Positions 48,286 through 55,974 of a stretch of DNA of 64,000 bases are shown piece by piece. Position 1 is the first letter of the stretch. Each line of letters opens with the position of its first letter. This DNA comes from Streptomyces dioscori (GTDB taxonomy: Bacteria; Actinomycetota; Actinomycetes; Streptomycetales; Streptomycetaceae): NCBI RefSeq assembly GCF_003024195.1, contig NZ_KZ679044.1, positions 62,001-126,000 on the forward strand. The letters are read 5' to 3'. The notes beneath the pieces were generated by a model that ran no database searches, was not told the DNA's origin, and saw nothing but the letters and a program-made list of their open reading frames with translations. Position numbers and translations under genes: made by a program.

Positions 48286-48330
48286 AGGGGCGCGGGGAAC
48301 TGCGCGACCAGCCCCCACCGGACCTGCACC
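48286..48330 (-). repeat. Reverse copy of the dispersed 45-bp repeat
   Basis: AGGGGCGCGGGGAACTGCGC then GACCAGCCCCCACCGGACCT directly follows the phoX terminator. Confidence 0.85.
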
Positions 48331-48348
48331 CGAACCCCCCGACCGTCC

Positions 48349-49272
48349 CTACACCCCCACCAGATCAAGCCACTCCCCATATCCGGGCGCTTCCCGGGCC
48401 ACCTCCGCGTACGCCTCCCACAGTTCCGGGAACACAAGGTCCAACTCCCCCTCCGTACGCGCCGCGAGCACCAGCCGGACCCCCAGCGGATCCCCCTGGA
48501 TCCGCCGCACCGCCATCTCCGGCCGCGGCTGGCACGTCGGCTGGCACACCGTGACGACCTCGCCGGTCGCGACCAGCGAGGCGGCCGTGTGGTAGTCCCC
48601 GTGCAGCACCCGCGGCCGCAGCCCGGCCGCCCGCAGCATGCGGTGCACGGCGTCCCACTCGCCGTCGACCGTCGGATCGATCATCCACCGGTCCCCGGCC
48701 AGGTCGGCGAGCCGGACCTCCGTCCGTGCCGCGGCCGGATGGTCGGCCGGCAGCGAGACGAACTGCGGTTCGCGGTCGACCAGGACACGCAGCGCCAGCC
48801 CGTCCGGGATGCGCAGCGGGGTCCCCTCCACCTCGTGGACGAAGGCCACGTCGAGCCGCCCGGCGGCGAGCATGCGCAGCAGGGCGTTCGGGGAGACGTC
48901 CATCTGCAGGACCGGTTCGCGCTGGCGGGCGCGCAGCCGGCGCAGCCAGCCCGCGAGGGCCCGGCTCGCGGTGGATCCGATACGGAGCTGGGGCCCGTCG
49001 GCGTCCGTCGCGGCGGCCCGTGCCTCCGCGACCAGCGACCGCATTTCGGCCACCAGCGGACGGGCGCGGCCCAGGACGACCAGGCCGAGCGGGGTCGGGC
49101 GGCAGCCGGTGCGTTCGCGCAGGAAGAGGGGGCCGCCGAGCTCCTGCTCGATGCGTTTGAGCTGGGTGCTCAACGAGGGCTGGGCCACGCCGAGCTGCCG
49201 GGCGGCCCGGTGCAGGCTGCCGGTGTCGGCTATGGCGCACAGTGCGCGTAGGTGCCTGACCTCAAGGTCCAT
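48349..49272 (-). CDS. snpR: LysR-family regulator of snapalysin
   Basis: A 307-residue LysR-type regulator. The N-terminal winged helix is 'LRALCAIADTGSLHRAARQL' then 'GVAQPSLSTQLKRIEQELGG', followed by a two-lobed periplasmic-binding-type effector domain (about 90-300). It is divergent from the snapalysin gene, exactly the arrangement of snpR/mprR with snpA/mprA in other Streptomyces, where the LysR protein activates the protease gene. The ATG at 49272 starts at the conserved 'MDLEVRHLRAL'. The longer upstream frame runs into the shared promoter and is rejected. Confidence 0.9.
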   Translation of the reverse strand: MDLEVRHLRALCAIADTGSLHRAARQLGVAQPSLSTQLKRIEQELGGPLFLRERTGCRPTPLGLVVLGRARPLVAEMRSLVAEARAAATDADGPQLRIGSTASRALAGWLRRLRARQREPVLQMDVSPNALLRMLAAGRLDVAFVHEVEGTPLRIPDGLALRVLVDREPQFVSLPADHPAAARTEVRLADLAGDRWMIDPTVDGEWDAVHRMLRAAGLRPRVLHGDYHTAASLVATGEVVTVCQPTCQPRPEMAVRRIQGDPLGVRLVLAARTEGELDLVFPELWEAYAEVAREAPGYGEWLDLVGV

Positions 49273-49360
49273 GCCGCCGGAGCCTAAAGCGGAAGTACAG
49301 CTTTCACCAGACGCACAAATCCCACCCAAAACAAGTGAGTCGGGCGGTCGGATACGTACG

Positions 49361-49377
49361 GATAGCTGTGTCCTATC
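49361..49377. promoter_or_regulatory. LysR-type T-N11-A operator between snpR and snpA
   Basis: GATAG-ctgtgtc-CTATC is a perfect inverted repeat with the T-N11-A spacing of LysR sites. It lies about 80 bases before the snpA start, a suitable activator position. Confidence 0.75.
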
Positions 49378-49458
49378 GCCTGTTGGCATCATCACAGCCG
49401 CCTCACAGACGCCGAAACTCCTCGGTGACGACTTCACCCCCCACGCAAGGAGTCATCG

Positions 49459-50136
49459 ATGCGACTGTCCACACCCATGCTCTCCGCCGCCCTCGGCCTC
49501 GGCCTCACCGCGGCGGCGCTCGGTACCGTACCGGCCTCGGCGGCCCAGGCACCGGAGCCGGCGGCCATCTCTTCCACCGCGTCCGTGGCGGGCGCGGGCT
49601 ACAACGGTTCCGGCGAAGAGGCCAAGGCCAACGAGGCCTTCTTCGAAGCCGTGCTGAAGTCCGTGGCCGAGAAGCGCGCCGCGAACCCGACGTCCGCCGC
49701 CGCCGTCACCGTGGTCTACAACGCCTCGGCGGCGCCGTCCTTCGCCACCCAGATAGCCCGCAGCACGTCGATCTGGAACAGCTCCGTCTCGAACGTCAAG
49801 CTGCAGGCCGGCACCAGCGGCGCGAGCTTCACGTACCGCGAGGGGAACGACTCGCGCGGCTCGTACGCGTCCACGGACGGACACGGCAGAGGGTACATAT
49901 TCCTCGACTACCGGCAGAACCAGCAGTACGACTCCACGCGCGTCACCGCCCACGAGACCGGGCACGTGCTCGGACTCCCCGACCACTACTCCGGCCCGTG
50001 CAGCGAGCTGATGTCGGGCGGCGGACCGGGCACGTCCTGCACGAACTCGATCCCCAACAGCGCGGAGCGCTCCCGCGTGAACCAGCTGTGGGCCAACGGG
50101 CTCGCCAAGGCCCTGGCCAAGGTCAACCAGGACTGA
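49459..50136 (+). CDS. snpA: Snapalysin, small neutral zinc protease (M7)
   Basis: A 225-residue secreted metalloprotease. The signal peptide 'MLSAALGLGLTAAALGTVPA' ends near SAA, a propeptide of about 60 residues follows, and the mature domain has the extended zinc motif 'HETGHVLGLPD' (His, His and Asp ligands with catalytic Glu) and the met-turn region 'CSELMSGG'. Two cysteines in that region probably form the single disulfide. Snapalysins prefer a P1' aromatic residue and degrade casein-like proteins. ATG 49459 has AAGGAG. Expression is probably activated by the divergent LysR protein. Confidence 0.95.
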   Translation: MRLSTPMLSAALGLGLTAAALGTVPASAAQAPEPAAISSTASVAGAGYNGSGEEAKANEAFFEAVLKSVAEKRAANPTSAAAVTVVYNASAAPSFATQIARSTSIWNSSVSNVKLQAGTSGASFTYREGNDSRGSYASTDGHGRGYIFLDYRQNQQYDSTRVTAHETGHVLGLPDHYSGPCSELMSGGGPGTSCTNSIPNSAERSRVNQLWANGLAKALAKVNQD

Positions 50137-50227
50137 TCCAGCGTCGAGGCGGTGCGGAGTCGGCGCCGCACCGCCCCGACGCCGGGACCCGCGGGTCCCC
50201 CTCGGATGTACCACCCACCCCCCACGG

Positions 50228-50275
50228 ACGTGGGCCGCCCCTCCTGCACAGAGGGCGGCCCACGTCGTGTTTTCC
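50228..50275. terminator. Terminator between snpA and the convergent gene
   Basis: ACGTGGGCCGCCC (50228-50240) pairs with GGGCGGCCCACGT (50253-50265) and is followed by GTGTTTT. Just after it, TCCGGGTACGGAACCG occurs twice (50273, 50296). Confidence 0.8.
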
Positions 50276-50328
50276 GGGTACGGAACCGCCCGGGCTCCGG
50301 GTACGGAACCGTCCGGTTACGGGTTCCG

Positions 50329-51486
50329 CTACGTGCTCTTGCGCAGGGTCAGGTCCACCACCAGCGCCCGGTGGTCCGTGTCGTCCAGATCCAGGAAACG
50401 GGTCCTGGTCGCCGTGAAGCCCCGGGACACCAGGACGTGGTCGATCTGGGCACCGAAGGCCGGAGCCGTCAGGGCGGGCCAGCTCGGGGTACGGGTGTCG
50501 CCGGTGAGACGGGCGCCGTCCATGAAACCGGTGTCCAGGATGCGGCGGAAGGCCGCGTGGTCCTGGGTGGCGTTGAAGTCGCCCGCGACGACGGTGGGCC
50601 GGCCGATGTTCGCGGCGGCGTAGTCGCGCAGGGCGGCCAGCTCCTTGCGCCAGGTGCCCAGGTGGGACGGCAGTGGCGGCATGGGATGGGCCAGCTGGAG
50701 GCGGATCTCCTGGCCGTCCACGTCGGCGGTGGCGCCGGGCATGCCCATGGTGGCGGGGATGCCCTTCGCGGGCGTGAGGGGGTGGCGGCTGAGGATGACG
50801 GAACCGTCGGACCCCTCCGAGGTGGCGCTCTCGACGGACTGCCGGTAGGGGTAGACGCTGCCCTTGTCGCCCTTGTCGCCCTTGTCGGCCTCGCTGCTCT
50901 TGGACTTCTTGCCGAAAGCCTGGTTCAGCTTCTTCTCGCAGACGTCCTCGCACTCCTGGACGAAGACCAGATCCGGGCGCTGCTTCGCGACCGCCTCGAT
51001 CAGGGCGTCCGTGGCCTGGCCGAACTCGACGTTCGCCGTGAGTACGCGGATCTCCGCGACCGGGGTGCCGCCGGGTTCCATCGTCCTGCCGTACGGCTCG
51101 ATGTACCAGGCGGTCACCGCGAGGGCGACCACACCCCAGACCAGGCCGATACGCCAGTGGGACAGGGCGGCGAAGAGGAGGGCGACGGCGGTGGGGGCGA
51201 GGAGCCAGGGGAGGAACGCGAGCAGTTGGGGGATGGGGGTGATGGCGTCCGTGTCGGCCATGCGGCAGGCGAGGACGGTGGTGACGGTGAGGAGGAGCAG
51301 GGCTGCGAACCAGGCGCCGGGGCGTGTGGTGCCGTGTCTCGGCGCCGGGACGTTCTCGTCCCCGGTCCAGCCGCCCGTCTTCCCCCTCTTCGCCCGCTTC
51401 GCCGTCTCCACCGTCTCCGCCGTTGCGCCGCGCAAGGCCACGTCTTCCACCCCTTCTGTCCCCCCACCCACCCCAGCCATCTGCAT
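50329..51486 (-). CDS. Membrane-anchored endonuclease/exonuclease/phosphatase-family protein
   Basis: A 385-residue protein with a variable cytoplasmic N-terminus, three membrane helices (about 58-75, 85-108 and 112-127) and an extracellular EEP-fold domain. The catalytic signatures are 'VLTANVEFGQ' (Asn), 'FVQECED' (Glu), 'VVAGDFNATQDH' (Asp, Asn), 'IDHVLVS' and 'DTDHRALVVDL' (Asp, His). A charged insertion 'EADKGDKGDKGSVYP' occurs in the domain. Substrates of this family include DNA, phospholipids and inositol phosphates; the outside location favours extracellular DNA or lipid (inference). ATG 51486 has GAGAGAGG upstream. Confidence 0.88.
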   Translation of the reverse strand: MQMAGVGGGTEGVEDVALRGATAETVETAKRAKRGKTGGWTGDENVPAPRHGTTRPGAWFAALLLLTVTTVLACRMADTDAITPIPQLLAFLPWLLAPTAVALLFAALSHWRIGLVWGVVALAVTAWYIEPYGRTMEPGGTPVAEIRVLTANVEFGQATDALIEAVAKQRPDLVFVQECEDVCEKKLNQAFGKKSKSSEADKGDKGDKGSVYPYRQSVESATSEGSDGSVILSRHPLTPAKGIPATMGMPGATADVDGQEIRLQLAHPMPPLPSHLGTWRKELAALRDYAAANIGRPTVVAGDFNATQDHAAFRRILDTGFMDGARLTGDTRTPSWPALTAPAFGAQIDHVLVSRGFTATRTRFLDLDDTDHRALVVDLTLRKST

Positions 51487-51542
51487 GGATCCTCTCTCAA
51501 AGACGGGGGGAGTGTGTGGGGGGTTGCGTGGCGGGGGGTCGT

Positions 51543-51855
51543 CTGCGGGCCCGGTGGGGGCTTGTCGCGCAGTTCCCCGCGCCCCTGAAACGGCGGGGCT
51601 GCGCCCCGGCCTGCCCCTTCGTCTGCGGGTCCGGCGGGGGCCGTTCGCGCAGTTCCCCGCGCCCCCAAGACCGCACCTGCGGGTTCGGTGGGGGTTGGCC
51701 GCGACGTTCCCCGCGCCCCTAAGACCGCGCCTGCGGGTTCGGTGGGGGTTGGCCGCGCCGTTCCCCGCGCCCCTCAAAAGCGGGGCTGCGCCCCTGCTTT
51801 TGCCCCTTCAGGGGCGCGGGGAACTGCGCGATCAGCCCCCACCGGGCCCGCAGGT
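51543..51855. repeat. Array of five dispersed 45-bp repeats
   Basis: Four forward copies (about 51543, 51622, 51675, 51729) and one reverse copy (about 51809-51853) fill the gap of over 300 bp between the EEP gene start and the alpha/beta hydrolase stop. Spacing of the middle forward copies is about 54 bp. The reverse copy overlaps the last codons of the hydrolase gene. Confidence 0.88.
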
Positions 51856-52644
51856 GTCAGGGGTGGGGGTGCAGTGGGTCAGTAGGTCGGTGAGGGCGTT
51901 GTTGAAAGGTGTGGGGCGTTCGAGGTTCGGGAGGTGGGCCGCGCCCCGGACGACACACAGCACAGACCCCCGCACAGCCGCATGCATCGCCTCCGCATCC
52001 CCCACGGGAGTGAAGTCGTCGTCCTCCCCCACCACCACCAGCGTGGGAACGGTGACCCGAGTCAGCAGTTCCCGGTAGTCCGGCCGCTGCGCCCGCCCCC
52101 GCAGGGCCGCTGCGGCCCCCTCCGCCGACGTCCCCGTCATCATGCGGCGCACATGCGCCACGACCTCCGGGCGGGCGTACGGCGCGACCATCCGGTACAG
52201 GACCTCCTCGGCGTACCCGCCCATCCCCTCGCGCAGCAGCCGCTCGGCCGTCGCGGCCCGGGACATCCTTCCCGACGGCGTCTCCGCCGCCGGGTACGTG
52301 TCCGCCAGGAGCAGCCCCCGGATCCGCTCGGGGAACAGCCGGTAGCACTCCATGGCGATCTGGCCGCCCATCGACAGTCCGCCGAGGACGAATTCGGGTA
52401 CCCGGAGTTCGTCGAGGAGGGCCGCCACGTCCTCGGCGAAGACGGAGAGCGGGGTGGTCCCGGGGACGACCGGGGACGCGCCGTAGCCCCGCAGGTCCGG
52501 CACGATCACCCGGCGGTCCGGGGAGAAGGCCGCCACCTGGGGAGCCCACATCGTGCGGTCGAAGGGGTGGCCGTGGATCAGGACAAGGGGCAGTGCCGTG
52601 GCGGCATGCGGGCCTTTGTCCTCGTATGCGAGGAAGGGAGCCAT
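51832..52644 (-). CDS. Alpha/beta hydrolase
   Basis: A 270-residue alpha/beta-hydrolase-fold enzyme. The oxyanion-hole segment is 'LVLIHGHPFDRTMW', the nucleophile elbow 'LGGLSMGGQIAMECY' (Ser), the acid in 'VVVGEDDDFTP' (Asp) and the base in 'GAAHLPNLE' (His). It resembles 3-oxoadipate enol-lactonase or haloperoxidase-like esterases, but the substrate cannot be fixed. The final residues 'CGPGGG' and the stop codon are encoded by a dispersed repeat copy, so the C-terminus appears to have been remodelled by it. It is divergent from the MocR regulator, its possible controller. Confidence 0.88.
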   Translation of the reverse strand: MAPFLAYEDKGPHAATALPLVLIHGHPFDRTMWAPQVAAFSPDRRVIVPDLRGYGASPVVPGTTPLSVFAEDVAALLDELRVPEFVLGGLSMGGQIAMECYRLFPERIRGLLLADTYPAAETPSGRMSRAATAERLLREGMGGYAEEVLYRMVAPYARPEVVAHVRRMMTGTSAEGAAAALRGRAQRPDYRELLTRVTVPTLVVVGEDDDFTPVGDAEAMHAAVRGSVLCVVRGAAHLPNLERPTPFNNALTDLLTHCTPTPDTCGPGGG

Positions 52645-52670
52645 GATCGGACCCTAGGTCTCCTCAACTC

Positions 52671-52704
52671 CTCGGTGCAATAAGATCTTTGCTCTCGGTG
52701 CAAT
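52671..52704. promoter_or_regulatory. Tandem direct-repeat operator between hydrolase and MocR genes
   Basis: CTCGGTGCAAT occurs at 52671-52681 and again at 52694-52704, same orientation, 23 bp apart, in the 97-bp divergent gap. Two direct repeats about two turns apart are typical of MocR-type regulators. Confidence 0.75.
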
Positions 52705-52741
52705 CCGGGTGGGATTCGCCTGTGTTCCAGGAAGGGGCGGC

Positions 52742-54103
52742 GTGGAGGACTACCGGCGTATTGCCGACCGGCTGGCCGAGGAGATCTACTCGGGGCGGCT
52801 GAAGGCCGGCGAACGGCTGCCGCCGCAGCGCGTGTTCGCCCGGCGCAGGCACATCGCGGGGTCCACGGCCGGGCGCGTGTACGGAGAGCTGGTCCGGCGC
52901 GGGCTCGTCGTCGGCGAGGTCGGGCGCGGCACCTTCGTACGGGCCGCGCCACCCCCCTCGGGCCGCGCCCTCGCGGAGGCCGCCCACGATCACGACCCTC
53001 AGGTGAAGGCCGATCTGGAGCTCAACTACCCGTCCGTACCGGGGCAGTCGGAGCTGATGGCCGACGGGCTCGCGCCGCTGCTGCGGGCCGACGTGCTGGG
53101 CGAGGCGACCCGTACCGTCCCGGCCACCGGCACCCCCGCCGCCCGCGAGGCCGTCGCGGGGCTGCTCGCGGGATCCGGGTGGCGGCCCGCGCCCGAGCAG
53201 CTCCTCTTCGCCGGGAACGGCCGGCAGGCCATCGCCGGCGTCCTCGCCTCGCTGGTACGGCCCGGTGGGCGGGTCGGCGTGGAGGCGCTGACGTATCCGC
53301 TGGTCAAGGAGATCGCGGAGCGGATCGGCTGCACGCTCGTGCCGCTCGCCACGGACGAGGAGGGGCTGCGGCCCGACGCCGTCGCCACGGCCCACCGCGC
53401 CGCGCCGCTCTCCGCCCTCTACGTCCAGCCGACCCTGCACAATCCGACCGGCGTGACGGCGGGCGACCGGAGGAAGCGTGAACTGGCCGCCACGGTGAGG
53501 GACTTGGACCTTCCCGTCGTCGAGGACCGTATCTGGTCCTTCCTCCATGAGGAGGGCGTGCCGCTCGCCGCGTACGCCCCCGAGCGCGTCCATGTCGTCG
53601 ACGGGCTGTCGAAGCGGGTCGCGCCCGGACTGACCGTCGGTTTCCTCGTCGTGCCCGAGGATCGGGCCGGGGCGGTGGGCGGGGCCCTGCGGTCGGGCGG
53701 CTGGACGGCGGGGCGGTTCGCGCTGGAGGCGGGCACGCGGTGGATCCGGGACGGGACCGTCGAGCGGCTCGTCGGCAGGAAGCGGGCCGACGCGGCCCGG
53801 CGCCAGCGTGTGGTCGCGGAACTGCTCGCCCCGTTCACGGTCCGGGCCGACCCGTACGCGTACTACGCCTGGTGGGAGCTGCCCGCGCCCTGGCGCGCGG
53901 ACACCTTCACGGCTGCCGCCGCCGCGCGCGGGGTCGCGGTCACCCCGGGACCCGCCTTCGCCGTGGGGCATGCGGGGCAGGCAGGGCAGGTGGGGTCGCA
54001 GGGCGCGCCGGACGCCGTCAGGCTCGGGCTCGCGTCGGTTCCGGTACCGGTGCTGGGACAGGCGCTGCGGACGCTGCGCGACGTCGCGCGCGGGCGTCCG
54101 TGA
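52742..54103 (+). CDS. MocR-type regulator (GntR HTH fused to aminotransferase-like domain)
   Basis: A 453-residue MocR regulator. The N-terminal winged helix (about 1-75, 'AEEIYSGRLKAGERLPPQRV', 'ARRRHIAGSTAGRVYGELVR') is joined to a fold-type I aminotransferase domain with the PLP-binding lysine in 'DGLSKRVAPG' and the 'LHNPTG' Asn/Pro motif. MocR proteins use PLP or amino-group ligands to control a neighbouring gene, here probably the divergent alpha/beta hydrolase. GTG 52742 has AGGAAGGGG upstream and removes a non-homologous leader. The 3' end overlaps the convergent membrane-protein gene by 86 bases. Confidence 0.9.
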   Translation: MEDYRRIADRLAEEIYSGRLKAGERLPPQRVFARRRHIAGSTAGRVYGELVRRGLVVGEVGRGTFVRAAPPPSGRALAEAAHDHDPQVKADLELNYPSVPGQSELMADGLAPLLRADVLGEATRTVPATGTPAAREAVAGLLAGSGWRPAPEQLLFAGNGRQAIAGVLASLVRPGGRVGVEALTYPLVKEIAERIGCTLVPLATDEEGLRPDAVATAHRAAPLSALYVQPTLHNPTGVTAGDRRKRELAATVRDLDLPVVEDRIWSFLHEEGVPLAAYAPERVHVVDGLSKRVAPGLTVGFLVVPEDRAGAVGGALRSGGWTAGRFALEAGTRWIRDGTVERLVGRKRADAARRQRVVAELLAPFTVRADPYAYYAWWELPAPWRADTFTAAAAARGVAVTPGPAFAVGHAGQAGQVGSQGAPDAVRLGLASVPVPVLGQALRTLRDVARGRP

Positions 54104-54935
54104 GCCAGGTCGCCAGCGCCACCGTGAGGCCGAGGGCGAGGATGAACCAGGTCGCGGTGCGCAGGGTCTCGGTGAGGGCGTCGTAGACCGCGCCCGCCGC
54201 GGCGCGCGAGACGTGCTCGGGCAGGCCCGCGAGGGTCAGGGTCCGGCCGATGACCGTGGCCAGCGCCAGCAGGGCGGCGCCCAGGGCCGTACCGAGCGCG
54301 GTGGCCGTGACGGCACGGCGGCGGCGTACGGCCAGCAGGATGCCGCCGAGGGCCAGGGCGACCGAGGCCAGCGGCAGCCAGAAGCCCGCGATCTCCAGCA
54401 TGGGGAAGCCTTTCCGCAGGGAGCTGAGCTCCTGGGCGCCGAGGACCGTGACCTCGGTGTGCTCGACGGGGATGCGGTTCGCCAACGGCACGCGGTCGTC
54501 GGCCAGTTGGGCCTTGAGGCGGGCCGTGACCGGGGCCAGGTCGAGCGTGACGGCACCCTCGCTGTCGCTGCGCAGGGCCCGCAGGACGGCGTCGTGGGCG
54601 GCCCGGTTCGCCGTGGTCCAGGCCGCACGGAAGGCCTCCGTACCGGTGAAGGACCGCACCGCCCGGTGGACGTACGCGCGGACCTCCCCCTCCAGCGGCC
54701 CGACCTCGACCTCGCTCATGATCCCGTCCGTGACGGTGTCCGCGATCGCGCCCTGGACGTCGGGTCCGGCGGCGAGCGGCGCCATCGTGTCGACGTACCG
54801 CCCGGTGTCGCCGATCTCGTACTTCGCCCACGCCGAGAGCCCGCCCAGCGGCACGAGGACGCAGGCGAGCACGATCAGCAGCGCCGAGAAAACCTTTCGT
54901 AGCGCCGAGGGGGCAGGGCCGGTGTCTTTCCGCAC
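54018..54935 (-). CDS. Hypothetical membrane protein
   Basis: A 305-residue protein with an N-terminal membrane helix ('VFSALLIVLACVLVPLGGLS'), an extracellular region of about 150 residues ('WAKYEIGDTGRYVDTMAPLA') and three helices near 185-290, the last ending in an Arg-rich tail and Pro/Ala repeats. It resembles a family of actinobacterial integral membrane proteins annotated only as hypothetical. The role is unknown. Its last 86 bases are antisense to the end of the MocR gene, so the two messages could interfere. Confidence 0.75.
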   Translation of the reverse strand: MRKDTGPAPSALRKVFSALLIVLACVLVPLGGLSAWAKYEIGDTGRYVDTMAPLAAGPDVQGAIADTVTDGIMSEVEVGPLEGEVRAYVHRAVRSFTGTEAFRAAWTTANRAAHDAVLRALRSDSEGAVTLDLAPVTARLKAQLADDRVPLANRIPVEHTEVTVLGAQELSSLRKGFPMLEIAGFWLPLASVALALGGILLAVRRRRAVTATALGTALGAALLALATVIGRTLTLAGLPEHVSRAAAGAVYDALTETLRTATWFILALGLTVALATWLTDARARRRAASAAPVPAPVPEPTRARA

Positions 54936-55101
54936 CCCTCAAGGAAGGGCCTCGGCCGCGCCCTCCGCCATCGGGGCACGGCCGGGGTGACTGCATCCGG
55001 ACGCGGATTGCGTTCTTCCGGGGGACCCGGGGCGGCCTTCGCCGAGTGCCGGAGGGTCGCTACGGCGGGTCGCTCCTAGGCCGTGGGCTGTGGGCCGTCG
55101 G

Positions 55102-55974
55102 CTACTTGCGGTTGTAGAGCCTCATCGTGACCGGGCCGAAGACCGCGACCAGTACCCCGGCCCAGCCCAGCGACCACGCGATCTGGGTGGCCGGCCAGGA
55201 GCCCTCCATCAGGCCGCGGACCGCCGAGGAGAGGTGGGTGACCGGGTTGTTGTTGACGAAGGCCTGGAGCCAGCCCGGCATCGTCTCGGGGCGGACGAAG
55301 ATGTCGCTGAGGAAGGTCAGCGGGAACAGGATCATCATGCTCACGCCCATGACCGACTTCTCCGTACGCAGCAGCAGGCCGAACATCGTCCACACCCAGG
55401 AGAAGGCGAACGAGAAGACGAGCAGGAGGACGACGCCCGCCACCACTCCCTGGACGCCGCCGTCCGGACGGAATCCCATGACGAGGCCCACCGCGAGCAT
55501 CACGACCGACGCGATCGTGTAGCGCAGGGCGTCCCCGAGCAGATAGCCGACCAGCGTCGACGGGCGCCAGATGGGCAGCGAACGGAAGCGGTCGAAGACG
55601 CCCTTCTCGATGTCGATGTTGACCGCGAGGCCCGTGTACATCGTGATCATCGTGACGGACATGACGAGGATGCCGGGGAGCAGGTACTGGATGTACTCCC
55701 GCGGGGAACCGGCGAGCGCGCCCCCGAACAGGTACGTGTACATCAGCACCAGCATGATCGGGAACGCGGTCACGTCGAAGAGCTGCTCCGGTACGTGCTT
55801 GATCTTGAGGATCGCCCGCCAGCCGAAGGTGAGGGACGTCTGCAGGGCGTTCGGGCGCGGCGGGCGCTCGCCGGCGACCAGGATCGCGGCGAGGCTCTCG
55901 GCGCGGACCGGCGCGAGGTCCGCGGTGTCCGCGGTTCCGGTTCCGGGGCCGGAGGACTGGGTCGCGGTGCTCAT
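55102..55974 (-). CDS. ABC-2 type permease of a DrrB-like exporter
   Basis: A 290-residue ABC-2 permease with six membrane helices. The cytoplasmic N-terminus is followed by 'QTSLTFGWRAILKIKHVPEQ' and the DrrB-like signature 'NIDIEKGVFDRFRSLPIWRP'. It is predicted to export a lipophilic compound or antibiotic together with the upstream ATPase. The start codon overlaps the ATPase stop by 4 bases (ATGA at 55974-55971), which shows an operon. No biosynthetic genes are adjacent, so the substrate is open. Confidence 0.9.
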   Translation of the reverse strand: MSTATQSSGPGTGTADTADLAPVRAESLAAILVAGERPPRPNALQTSLTFGWRAILKIKHVPEQLFDVTAFPIMLVLMYTYLFGGALAGSPREYIQYLLPGILVMSVTMITMYTGLAVNIDIEKGVFDRFRSLPIWRPSTLVGYLLGDALRYTIASVVMLAVGLVMGFRPDGGVQGVVAGVVLLLVFSFAFSWVWTMFGLLLRTEKSVMGVSMMILFPLTFLSDIFVRPETMPGWLQAFVNNNPVTHLSSAVRGLMEGSWPATQIAWSLGWAGVLVAVFGPVTMRLYNRK

